From: Paenibacillus sp. RC67
GTDB lineage: Bacteria; Bacillota; Bacilli; Paenibacillales; NBRC-103111
Direction of reading: 5' to 3'
Length of the DNA: 64,000 nucleotides
Assembly: GCF_030020805.1 (NCBI RefSeq)
Contig: NZ_CP125098.1
Coordinates: 4,301,501 to 4,365,500 of the forward strand
Of the stretch, positions 8,977-16,928 are shown one piece after another. A program made the position numbers and the translations under genes. Under the pieces are notes generated by a model. The model saw nothing but the letters and a program-made list of their open reading frames with translations, made no database searches and was not told where the DNA came from. How positions within the stretch are numbered: the stretch's first letter is position 1; each line of letters opens with the position of its first letter.

Positions 8977-8985
8977 ATTATACCA
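8977..8985 (-). promoter_or_regulatory. Extended -10 promoter element upstream of ykpA
   Basis: The minus strand reads TGGTATAAT, an extended -10, about 60 bases before the ykpA start. No convincing -35 is seen at 17 bases. Confidence 0.45.
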
Positions 8986-9031
8986 CAAAATAGCGGTTCT
9001 TTCCCAATAATATTGCGTAAAAAATCAAAAA

Positions 9032-10009
9032 TTAACGAACATAAGAAATGGCTTGCTGCCCCATCTGCTCCCAAGCAGCAGCAAAATCATCCCTATTCAC
9101 TTGTTCCTCTTCTCCTAATGGATCATGAATATAAATCGTATCTTCATCAAAACCAGTTATAAGAACGGAGTGCTCCTTATAGGTGATGTCGATTCCACCC
9201 TCTTCGGTTTCCCATGTCTCAAAAGCATCGTCGTCAAGAGTTTGATACTCCATATTCGTGATGACCCAGACCGGAGCCCCCATCTCTACAAACCTTAAAA
9301 TATCATCAAAATTACCACCCGTGGCATCAATTATTTTTCTAGGTAAATATTGCTCAGCAAGGCTCATGATAGGACCGTGGTACACACCGTATCCAGGGTT
9401 ATCAAAGGAAACAATATCTCCAACGAAGCCATCATTCGGATTGCCGAAATGAATTTCATGATCGATAATTTCAAAAGGGCTAGCATCCTTAATAATATCA
9501 TCAGCTAATGTCATTTTATCAACATCGACACCTGCAGATTGCAGCAGCATGGCTAAGCTTGTAACCTCACATCCACGCTGCAGCTCTGGCATTTGATAAA
9601 TCAAAGGTGCATCTACCTGAGCATCCGACGCAAGAGGCTTGTCTGATGCCCATATAAGTTTGTCCTTTGATTTGAAATATAGAGAGGTGTTGGACAACCC
9701 TTTTGCTTCACTGACGGCTTCAGAATAGCTTGCATAAGCATGAACATACCGGTCTTGTTGATACAGTCGGAAAGGATATTGCTCTATATTCGCCTCAGGA
9801 ATTTTCATTTCTTGATCTTCATTATGGGTAGTGAAGCTTGTATTAGCGAAATTTAGCTGAGCAGTATGAAGTACGGCTGCCGGATTTGCCGAAACAGTCG
9901 GATGATGGACTGCCGATACTTCCTTAATCAGCACATAGCCTAATGATAGCGTCGCAATGCATGCCAAAGCCGTTTTCCCCCATACTGCCCGGTTCCTGCC
10001 TTCCTTCAT
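9032..10009 (-). CDS. Exported C39-like peptidase family protein
   Basis: A 325-residue protein with an N-terminal membrane anchor or signal segment (residues 11-30) and a C-terminal peptidase_C39_2-type papain-like domain. The presumed triad is Cys147 (RGCEVTS), His280 (KEHSVLI) and Asp296 (IHDP). Family members are uncharacterised extracytoplasmic cysteine proteases of Gram-positive bacteria. It follows the Uup-type gene by 18 bases on the same strand with GGGAG before its ATG, so the two are probably cotranscribed. Confidence 0.85.
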   Translation of the reverse strand: MKEGRNRAVWGKTALACIATLSLGYVLIKEVSAVHHPTVSANPAAVLHTAQLNFANTSFTTHNEDQEMKIPEANIEQYPFRLYQQDRYVHAYASYSEAVSEAKGLSNTSLYFKSKDKLIWASDKPLASDAQVDAPLIYQMPELQRGCEVTSLAMLLQSAGVDVDKMTLADDIIKDASPFEIIDHEIHFGNPNDGFVGDIVSFDNPGYGVYHGPIMSLAEQYLPRKIIDATGGNFDDILRFVEMGAPVWVITNMEYQTLDDDAFETWETEEGGIDITYKEHSVLITGFDEDTIYIHDPLGEEEQVNRDDFAAAWEQMGQQAISYVR

Positions 10010-10027
10010 AGTGCTACACTCCCAGCT

Positions 10028-11956
10028 TTATTTGTTTGTGGCAATTTGTTCTACCAATTCTGACAGCTCTGCCCATCGATCCATAGCCTGCTCTAGCTGC
10101 TGATTAAGCAGCTGCTCTTCCGCATACAAATCCTGAACCTTGCCGTAGTCACTGCCAGCTTGTTCAATCGACTTCTTCACAACTTCCAGTTTGTCCTCAA
10201 GGGAGGCAATTTTGCCCTCAATCTCATCCCATTCTTTTTGTTCCTTGAAGGACAGCTTTCGGGCCCGTTCGGTTTCCCTTTTCTCCCCTGCCTTGGCTTC
10301 AACAACGGATGGATTAGAGCCCTTTTGATTTTTGCGGTCATTTACTTCCGCCTGCTCTTCTTGGCGAACAGCTTCCATGTACTCCGTATAATTACCATAA
10401 AAATGGTTAATTCGCGCATTTCCTTCAAAAGCAAACAAATGATCCGATGTTCGATCCAAAAAATATCTATCATGAGAAACGGTAATGACAGCGCCCGGGA
10501 AATCATCCAGATACTCTTCTAAGATCGTCAACGTTTGAATATCCAAGTCATTGGTTGGCTCATCCAGCAATAGAACGTTCGGCTCACCCATTAAGGTCCG
10601 GAGTAAGTATAGCCTGCGTTTCTCGCCACCGGACAGCTTACCGATTGGCGTCCATTGCAGTGATGGAGAAAATAAAAACCGCTCAAGCATTTGAGCTGCC
10701 GTTATGGATTCCCCATTAGCCAATCTTATCACTTCAGCGACTTCCTTAATGTATTCTATTACACGCTGCTTAGGATCCATTTCCACATTTTCTTGTGTGT
10801 AATAAGCGAGCTTCACTGTTGTTCCGACATCGATTATTCCTTCGTCAGGCTGCAGCCTTCCCGCCAGCATATTAAGCAGAGTCGACTTTCCGCTGCCGTT
10901 GGGTCCAATTATCCCAATTCTATCATCCGGCAGTACGATATAACTAAAGTCCTCGATCATTTTACGGCCGTCGAAAGATTTCCCTACTTCTTCTAGCTCA
11001 ATTACTTTTTTGCCCAATCGGCTTGCACCGAGCGCCATATCGAGCTTATCACCAGGACCATCTACTTTTCGATCGCGCAGCTCGACGACTCGGTCGATCC
11101 TTGCCTTCTGCTTCGTTGTCCGAGCCTTAGCTCCGCGGCGCAGCCATGCCAGCTCACGGCGCAGCATATTTTGCCGTTTATCCTCTTCTGCCGCTTCTCG
11201 ATCGAGACGCTCTGCTTTTTTCTCCAGAAACGCTTCATAGTTACCTTCATAGCTGTACAGATTGCCGCGGTCCAATTCCATAATTCGATTAGTGACCCGA
11301 TCAAGGAAATACCTATCGTGGGTAACGAGCAGCAGAGCTCCCTTCCATTTTGCAAGGAATTCCTCCAGCCATTCTACCGTATCATGATCAATATGGTTCG
11401 TAGGCTCATCCAATATAAGCAGCTCGGCTGGTTGAATAAGGACCCGTGCCATAGCAACACGCTTGCGCTGTCCACCTGATAGAACACCAACTTTTTGAGA
11501 GAAATCGTGAATCCCAAGCTTGGTTAGAACGGTCTTGGCCGTGGTGCTCGCTTCCCAGGCATTCAAGCTATCCATTTGCTGCTGAACGGCGAACAATCGT
11601 GCTTGTCTTTTCTCATCCTCAGGAGCTTCCTGTAGTGAAGACAGAGCCGCTTCATAATCCCGAAGCACCTTCATTAACGGTGTTTCTCCATAAAAAACCT
11701 GCTCCAGAACAGTCGATTCAGAATCAAATTCTGGATTTTGCGGCAGATACTCTACCCGAAAATGGTTGGCATGAATAAGCTTACCGGAATCGACCGGCTC
11801 CAATCCTGCCATTGCTTTAAGTAATGACGACTTGCCCGTCCCATTGACACCTACAAGCCCAATTCTTTGCTTTTCGTTAATTTGAAATGAAATATCATCG
11901 AATAATATTTTCTCGCCGTAGCTTTTATTTAAATGTTCTACCGTTAAAATATTCAA
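10028..11956 (-). CDS. ABC-F family ATPase, Uup/YfmR type
   Basis: A 642-residue ABC-F protein. Domain one has GVNGTGKSS, LSGGQRKRV and LLILDEPTNH; domain two has GPNGSGKST, LSGGEKRRL and LLLDEPTNDLD. The inter-domain linker is highly basic. After the second domain comes a Lys/Glu-rich tail and a coiled coil (about 550-640), the Uup/YfmR-type C-terminal domain that binds nucleic acid. These factors rescue stalled ribosomes. The start is TTG at 11956 with AAGGGG upstream. Confidence 0.93.
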   Translation of the reverse strand: MNILTVEHLNKSYGEKILFDDISFQINEKQRIGLVGVNGTGKSSLLKAMAGLEPVDSGKLIHANHFRVEYLPQNPEFDSESTVLEQVFYGETPLMKVLRDYEAALSSLQEAPEDEKRQARLFAVQQQMDSLNAWEASTTAKTVLTKLGIHDFSQKVGVLSGGQRKRVAMARVLIQPAELLILDEPTNHIDHDTVEWLEEFLAKWKGALLLVTHDRYFLDRVTNRIMELDRGNLYSYEGNYEAFLEKKAERLDREAAEEDKRQNMLRRELAWLRRGAKARTTKQKARIDRVVELRDRKVDGPGDKLDMALGASRLGKKVIELEEVGKSFDGRKMIEDFSYIVLPDDRIGIIGPNGSGKSTLLNMLAGRLQPDEGIIDVGTTVKLAYYTQENVEMDPKQRVIEYIKEVAEVIRLANGESITAAQMLERFLFSPSLQWTPIGKLSGGEKRRLYLLRTLMGEPNVLLLDEPTNDLDIQTLTILEEYLDDFPGAVITVSHDRYFLDRTSDHLFAFEGNARINHFYGNYTEYMEAVRQEEQAEVNDRKNQKGSNPSVVEAKAGEKRETERARKLSFKEQKEWDEIEGKIASLEDKLEVVKKSIEQAGSDYGKVQDLYAEEQLLNQQLEQAMDRWAELSELVEQIATNK

Positions 11957-12005
11957 TACAAACAGCCCCTTCTATCATCCGTTGGTTGCGCTGAAGCCTA
12001 TAAAT

Positions 12006-12024
12006 CCATACGAATTTCGTATGG
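12006..12024 (-). terminator. Hairpin after the M42 peptidase gene
   Basis: CCATACGA pairs with TCGTATGG around a three-base loop. The following T content is weak, so termination efficiency is uncertain. Confidence 0.45.
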
Positions 12025-12038
12025 GTTCGAACAAGCTC

Positions 12039-13079
12039 CTATGCCTCTGTCACATAACCTGTTAACAGCGCAATAGTATTCCAAATGGCCTCACTATGAG
12101 TCCTCTCCATGCTATGTGATGCATGAACCCCTGGCCCGATCAAAGCTGCACGGATGTTGCTGCCACCCCTTAGCGCTGCAGAAGCATCTGATCCGTACTG
12201 CGGATATATATCAACCGCGTATTGCAAGCCTTCGCGTTTGGCAAGTTCAATAAGCTTAGAAGTCATATTATAATCGTAAGGCCCAGATGAATCCTTGGCG
12301 CAGATCGATACATCATGCTCGGTGCAGGATAGATCATCTCCCATTGCACCCATATCGACTGCAAGAAGCTCGTCAATCTCGGGAGGCAAGTAAGCCGCAC
12401 CATGCCCCACTTCTTCGTAAGTACTAATAACAAGCTTAAGTGTGTGCGTAGGAACGAGATTTTCTCGTTTCATCAGCTCCAGCATTCCGAATAAGGAGGC
12501 TACACCCGCTTTATCGTCCAGATGACGTGACTTAATATAGCCACTATCCAAGAACCTCGCACGAGGATCAAAGGATACGAAATCCCCAACACTGATTCCC
12601 AGCTTCTTAACATCTTCATCGGAATGAACTACTTCATCGAGTCTGATCTCCATTGAAGCTTCTTCCCGCTTAAAATCTCTCGCGTCAGGGTACACGTGCA
12701 CTGACGGCCTAGTGGTCAAAATAGTCCCTTCATAGACTCTTCCGTCACGAGTATGTACGCGGCAATACTCATTTTCCACGGCTCCCATCATAAAGCCACC
12801 TACGGAGGTAAAACGAAGCTTTCCATCTTTTTTAATAGACCGAACCATAGCCCCCAGGGTATCTACATGCGCCGACAAACCAACTACTTTATCATTGTGT
12901 TGACCTGGGACTGTAATGATGCCTCCACCTTTTTTCGTATAAGAAACGGTATAACCTAGCTTTTCAACCTCTTCCGCCACAAGCTTCATAATGCCTTGGC
13001 AAAATCCACTAGGACTCGGTGTCAGCAGCAGCCGCTCCAAAAGCTCTAAAACATATTCACGATTGATTTTGGACTTCAT
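12039..13079 (-). CDS. M42-family metallo-aminopeptidase
   Basis: A 346-residue M42 (FrvX/YsdC-like) peptidase. Metal ligands appear in SAHVDT (His71, Asp73), the RHLDDKAG bridging Asp, the catalytic Glu pair in STYEEVG, AVDMGAMGDD, and a final His in GPGVHASHSMER. Members form large dodecameric tetrahedral aminopeptidases in the cytoplasm that finish peptide degradation. The start has AAGGAG nine bases upstream. It stands 82 bases before the Uup-type gene on the same strand, with a hairpin between. Confidence 0.92.
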   Translation of the reverse strand: MKSKINREYVLELLERLLLTPSPSGFCQGIMKLVAEEVEKLGYTVSYTKKGGGIITVPGQHNDKVVGLSAHVDTLGAMVRSIKKDGKLRFTSVGGFMMGAVENEYCRVHTRDGRVYEGTILTTRPSVHVYPDARDFKREEASMEIRLDEVVHSDEDVKKLGISVGDFVSFDPRARFLDSGYIKSRHLDDKAGVASLFGMLELMKRENLVPTHTLKLVISTYEEVGHGAAYLPPEIDELLAVDMGAMGDDLSCTEHDVSICAKDSSGPYDYNMTSKLIELAKREGLQYAVDIYPQYGSDASAALRGGSNIRAALIGPGVHASHSMERTHSEAIWNTIALLTGYVTEA

Positions 13080-13183
13080 CTAATCCAACTCCTTGTTTGG
13101 TATCAATTTCCGATAACCATTTGCTATCGGCAAAATTTTCATGTAAGCTAACAAATGAATAAAATCAGGGAGGAATAAACCTA

Positions 13184-13516
13184 ATGTCTGAAACACTGCC
13201 ACCAAAAACCTGTTCTATCGAACGCCTAGTTACTGTTGCTGATGATGTGGAAAAAGTAATTCGCGGCGAGAAAACAGCAACTCGTCGTAATGGTCGTTAT
13301 GCTGATCCGGGCGAAATTATGGAATTGAATGGCCATAAATTCGAGGTATATAAAGTATATCAGCAATCCCTTGGAGAACTCACGGATGAAGGAGTTCAGT
13401 CCGAAGGATACAAAAATGTAGAAGAATATAAAAACTACATTATGTCCATGCATGCCGGGATGCCTTGGCTGCCACAAATGAAGGTATGGGTTCACGAATT
13501 CCGTGCCGTTCAATAG
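13184..13516 (+). CDS. ASCH-domain protein
   Basis: A 110-residue protein resembling the ASCH/PUA-like fold: a DVEKVIRGEKTATRR helix-turn with the family's Gly-x-Lys-Thr-x-x-Arg, a beta strand GEIMEL, a central YKVYQQSL segment and a C-terminal VWVHEF strand. Bacterial ASCH proteins are thought to bind RNA or hydrolyse N-acylated pyrimidines; which applies here is not visible. GGGAGG precedes the ATG by ten bases. Single gene with its own terminator, divergent from the M42 gene. Confidence 0.7.
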   Translation: MSETLPPKTCSIERLVTVADDVEKVIRGEKTATRRNGRYADPGEIMELNGHKFEVYKVYQQSLGELTDEGVQSEGYKNVEEYKNYIMSMHAGMPWLPQMKVWVHEFRAVQ

Positions 13517-13536
13517 TTTAAAGTAATCTTTCATAC

Positions 13537-13578
13537 AAAAACAGTGTAGACATCAATAAATGAATGCTACACTGTTTT
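13537..13578 (+). terminator. Terminator of the ASCH-domain gene
   Basis: AAAACAGTGTAG pairs with CTACACTGTTTT (13537-13548 and 13567-13578), a 12-bp perfect stem. Confidence 0.85.
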
Positions 13579-13609
13579 ATTCACCTTTTCAAGTTTGGAG
13601 GCTCTTCCT

Positions 13610-14041
13610 TTGTATCTTTGGCTTGTCTTTATCCATGCCGTAAGCGCAATGATTTCCATTGGACCTTTTTTTGTTCTCATCCCCATGCTGGGTAAACTTC
13701 GCAAGACCGAAGAACCTTTATTGTCCTCCTATCTTGATTCATTTCTGTTTGTTGTTCGACTATCTAAGCATTCGGGTCATGTTCTTGTATTTTCTGGTCT
13801 ATTGCTGCTGTGGCTTGGCGGCTGGCCCTGGACTACTCCTTACATAGCCGCTACCTTCGTCGTTTTATTCGCATCTCTTCTGTTTATGGCTCGTGCCTTT
13901 TCTCCGACCATTCGCCGACTGCGTCAGCCGGATCACGATAGAGTCAAGCTGGTCAACAAGCTGACCCGCTCCCTATACATTTATATGTTCGTCTTGTTCA
14001 TAATGCTGTGGCTTATGATAATGAAACCGGCTCTGTGGTGA
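13610..14041 (+). CDS. Small integral membrane protein, four predicted helices
   Basis: A 143-residue membrane protein with about four hydrophobic helices. Helix one carries a His (FIHAVSAMISIGPFF) and the second region has SKHSGHVLVF, a pattern seen in DUF2269/CopD-like haem or copper membrane proteins; this is only a resemblance. GGAGG lies eight bases before a TTG at 13610, which I take as the start over an earlier in-frame TTG at 13595 that overlaps the ribosome site. It ends in its own terminator. Confidence 0.65.
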   Translation: MYLWLVFIHAVSAMISIGPFFVLIPMLGKLRKTEEPLLSSYLDSFLFVVRLSKHSGHVLVFSGLLLLWLGGWPWTTPYIAATFVVLFASLLFMARAFSPTIRRLRQPDHDRVKLVNKLTRSLYIYMFVLFIMLWLMIMKPALW

Positions 14042-14066
14042 AGTATTTCACCCGAACCGGTTTTTT
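14024..14066 (+). terminator. Terminator overlapping the end of the small membrane protein gene
   Basis: AAACCGG and CCGGTTT flank an inner GGTGAA/TTCACC stem, followed by six T. The 5' arm lies inside the coding region. Confidence 0.85.
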
Positions 14067-14082
14067 AGTTTCACTTATAATA

Positions 14083-14373
14083 TTAGGATACGAAATCAAC
14101 ACAAACACTTGTACCATCAAGTACTTGTTTCATATGTGCTTTGACTTCAACATGGACAGGATGATTGTCATAGATATTCAAATCTTCCAGGGAATCCAAC
14201 TTCGTGATTAGCGCGATATCGTAGGATCTTTCCGAGTGGAGTACATCCGTACCTACTTCAATGGATCTTAACACTGGAATTTTACCCTCCATATTTTTCA
14301 ATACATTTACGGTTACTTGAATCGACTCAGGACTGCGATCCTTTAATTTAAAAAATACGATATGTGTAAGCAT
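14083..14373 (-). CDS. Dabb-family (stress-responsive A/B barrel) protein
   Basis: A 96-residue single Dabb domain: it opens with the diagnostic LTHIVFFKLKD strand, has an IEVGTDVLHSERSYDIALITKLDS core and ends with the HPVHVEVKAHM helix. Family members are small dimeric ferredoxin-like alpha/beta barrels, some with enzymatic roles and many of unknown role. AGGGAG stands nine bases before the ATG. It follows the yfmM gene on the same strand. Confidence 0.88.
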   Translation of the reverse strand: MLTHIVFFKLKDRSPESIQVTVNVLKNMEGKIPVLRSIEVGTDVLHSERSYDIALITKLDSLEDLNIYDNHPVHVEVKAHMKQVLDGTSVCVDFVS

Positions 14374-14409
14374 AGTAATAAACTCCCTCTCTTGGCCACG
14401 TAATAGTAA

Positions 14410-15975
14410 TTATGATTGTGGAGTCAGCTGTTGATTGGACCATTCTTCGACATCCCAAATTTTCGTTACCCAATCCTCGTAAAAATCAGGCTCATGGCAT
14501 ACCAGCAGGATCGTGCCTTTGAACTCCTTAAGAGCTCGCTTTAGCTCTTCCTTTGCCGCTATATCCAAGTGATTCGTCGGTTCGTCGAATAATATCCAAT
14601 TGCTTTCTCTCATCAATAGTTTGCATAAACGTACTTTGGCCTGCTCACCGCCGCTTAACATGCTGATCGGTCTTGTTATGTGCTCGTTGGTAAGTCCGCA
14701 TCGGGCCAGTGCAGCCCTAACTTCATGCTGATTCATACCGGAAAATTCATTCCACACATCATCAATCGGTGTCAGGTTCGGCGCTTTCACTTCTTGTTCA
14801 AAATAAGCAGGATACAAAAAGTCTCCCAAATAGGTTGTACCGCTATAGAGAGGAACTTTTCCCATAATAGATTTCAATAGCGTTGATTTCCCTACGCCGT
14901 TACAGCCCACGATAGCGATTTTGTCTCCACGCTCGATAGTCACATTCATCATAGGCAGCAAAGGTCTGTCATAGCCGATGACCATAGCCTTGCCTTCAAA
15001 AACGGTTTTCCCGCTCGTCCGGGCGTCCTTAAACTTGAAGGTGGGCTTGACAGCCGTTTCCGGTCGATCAATCCTCTCTACCCGCTCCAGCTGCTTCTCA
15101 CGGCTTTTGGCCCTACTGGACGTTGAATAACGGGCTTTGTTCCGTTGAATGAAGTCTTCTTGCTTCTTAATATACTCCTGCTGCTTCTCATATGCATCCA
15201 GATGCTGCTGTTTATTGATATCTGCCATAAGCAGAAATTTTTCATAATTAGCGCTGTATCTCGTCAGCTTAGAAAACTCCAAATGATATATAACATTGAC
15301 AACCCGATTCATAAAATCCGTATCATGCGAAATTAACATAAAGGCATAAGGATAATTTTGCAAATAATTCGTCAGCCATTCAATATGCTCCACATCCAAA
15401 TAGTTCGTTGGCTCGTCCAGCAGCAAAACGGTAGGCTGTTCCAGCAGCAGCTTACCCAATAATACTTTGGTACGCTGGCCACCGCTCAACTGAGACACAT
15501 CCCGATCCAGTCCAATGGCATTCAAGCCAAGACCGTTAGCCATCTCTTCAACTTTCACATCCAGCAAATAAAAACCGCTATTTTCCAATCGATCCTGAAT
15601 CTCACCCATCTGCTCCAACAAAACTTCGAGCTTATCCGGATCTGCATCGGCCATTTGGTCTGTAATGTGCATCATTTCCTTTTCCTGCTCATAAAGAGGA
15701 AGAAATGCATCCTTCAACACATCACGGATCGTTTTACCAGGAGTCAGCTTTGTATGCTGATCCAAGTAGCTGTAATGAACACGGGGCGTCCATTCCACTC
15801 GACCTTCATCCTTCAGCTGTTGGCCAGTTAGTATATTCATCAAGGTCGATTTCCCTACACCATTTGCTCCCACCAGACCAACATGCTCTCCTGCCAGCAA
15901 TCTAAATGAGACATCCTTAAACAACACTCTTCCGCCAAAGCTATGGCTTAAACCTTCAACTGTCAACAAGCTCAT
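14410..15975 (-). CDS. yfmM: ABC-F family ATPase, YfmM type
   Basis: A 521-residue ABC-F protein. The first ATPase domain has GANGVGKST, LSGGQRTKV and LLLDEPTNYLD; the second has GCNGVGKST, LSGGEQAKV and ILFDEPTNHLD. The linker (KQQEYIKKQEDFI, then a basic stretch) and the LVCHEPDF switch segment fit the B. subtilis YfmM group. The ribosome site AGGAG is about 14 bases from the ATG, slightly long. The third ABC-F gene within 9 kb. Confidence 0.93.
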   Translation of the reverse strand: MSLLTVEGLSHSFGGRVLFKDVSFRLLAGEHVGLVGANGVGKSTLMNILTGQQLKDEGRVEWTPRVHYSYLDQHTKLTPGKTIRDVLKDAFLPLYEQEKEMMHITDQMADADPDKLEVLLEQMGEIQDRLENSGFYLLDVKVEEMANGLGLNAIGLDRDVSQLSGGQRTKVLLGKLLLEQPTVLLLDEPTNYLDVEHIEWLTNYLQNYPYAFMLISHDTDFMNRVVNVIYHLEFSKLTRYSANYEKFLLMADINKQQHLDAYEKQQEYIKKQEDFIQRNKARYSTSSRAKSREKQLERVERIDRPETAVKPTFKFKDARTSGKTVFEGKAMVIGYDRPLLPMMNVTIERGDKIAIVGCNGVGKSTLLKSIMGKVPLYSGTTYLGDFLYPAYFEQEVKAPNLTPIDDVWNEFSGMNQHEVRAALARCGLTNEHITRPISMLSGGEQAKVRLCKLLMRESNWILFDEPTNHLDIAAKEELKRALKEFKGTILLVCHEPDFYEDWVTKIWDVEEWSNQQLTPQS

Positions 15976-16049
15976 TGTTGTTCGAACTTCTCCTGTCTAA
16001 GTAAATAATATTCGTTGATGATCGGAACTACAATGCATCATGACGGTTT

Positions 16050-16058
16050 ATTATATCA
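16050..16058 (-). promoter_or_regulatory. Extended -10 element upstream of yfmM
   Basis: The minus strand reads TGATATAAT, an extended -10 sequence overlapping the end of the PP2C gene. The -35 region is poor. Confidence 0.4.
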
Positions 16059-16925
16059 CTTTCTCCAATCTACAGGGAATAGGTAATGTATATTTTTCAT
16101 CCTGTATCTGGCTCTTTGCAGCAGATTGAGAGACCTGCTTAAAGGTCGGAGAAGCAGAACGCTAATATTGTCATGTGAACGCTGATCCAGAGCTTTATCC
16201 ACCAACTGGTCACTGATTTGCTGAAGATTTTTCTCCGCGGTCTCATTTTCTATTAAGACATGCTCAATTCCCTTGTTAGGCAAACGATCGTACAAGCCGT
16301 CGCTGCACATGATAAAAAGGCTGTTTGGGTTATAGAACCCGCTCTTGAACTCCATTTGAAGCTCCTTTTGCGTGCCAAGACAGTGAAGAAGTACATGCCT
16401 ATTAGGGTGCTTGCGAGCTTGCTGAAGCGTCATTTTCCTTTTGCGTACCTGCTCTGCTGCCCATGAATGGTCATTGGTCAGCTGCTTTAATCGGTATCGA
16501 TTAAAGTAATAAATACGGCAGTCCCCGATATGGCACAGAAAGTAGGTTTCATTCAGCAGAAAAAGCAGGGTCAGAGTGGTGCTCATCTGACAGCCTGCAT
16601 CTTTTCCCTGTAGTATCAAAGCTTCATTTATTTCTTGAAATAAAAGCCTAGTGGAATGCGTAAATGCTGATCGTAACGACTCTACCTTCAACAGCTTGGG
16701 AAGCTTCACATCCAGCCATTTTCTTACATGCTCCATTGCCGTATCGCTCGCTCGGCTTCCATCCCCGATTCCACCAACACCGTCGGCAATTACAGCAATT
16801 GCATACGGATCTCCTTGATCGGTAGTACCGATCCTAAGCAAAGACCGATCATCATTCATCATCCGAAACCAACCAGAATGTGTGGCTACCCCATAGTGCC
16901 AATGGACGGCAAAAGTTGTTCTCAA
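16056..16925 (-). CDS. PP2C-family Ser/Thr phosphatase in the Tad locus
   Basis: A 289-residue PPM/PP2C phosphatase. Metal-binding motifs are present: the N-terminal MMNDD, ADGVGG near residue 48, GDCRIYYF, SDGLYD and the C-terminal SHDNISV. It therefore looks catalytically intact and should remove phosphate from Ser/Thr residues. The start is TTG four bases after the FHA gene stop, with GGGG upstream, so translation is coupled to the FHA gene. It is the last gene of the locus. No Ser/Thr kinase is encoded in the window. A basic C-terminal extension of about 30 residues follows the catalytic domain. Confidence 0.9.
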   Translation of the reverse strand: MRTTFAVHWHYGVATHSGWFRMMNDDRSLLRIGTTDQGDPYAIAVIADGVGGIGDGSRASDTAMEHVRKWLDVKLPKLLKVESLRSAFTHSTRLLFQEINEALILQGKDAGCQMSTTLTLLFLLNETYFLCHIGDCRIYYFNRYRLKQLTNDHSWAAEQVRKRKMTLQQARKHPNRHVLLHCLGTQKELQMEFKSGFYNPNSLFIMCSDGLYDRLPNKGIEHVLIENETAEKNLQQISDQLVDKALDQRSHDNISVLLLRPLSRSLNLLQRARYRMKNIHYLFPVDWRK

Positions 16926-16928
16926 CCG

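Noticed and set aside
13110..13130. CCGATA/TATCGG hairpin before the ASCH-domain gene as an operator or riboregulator
   Set aside because: The stem is only six bases and there is no supporting context.
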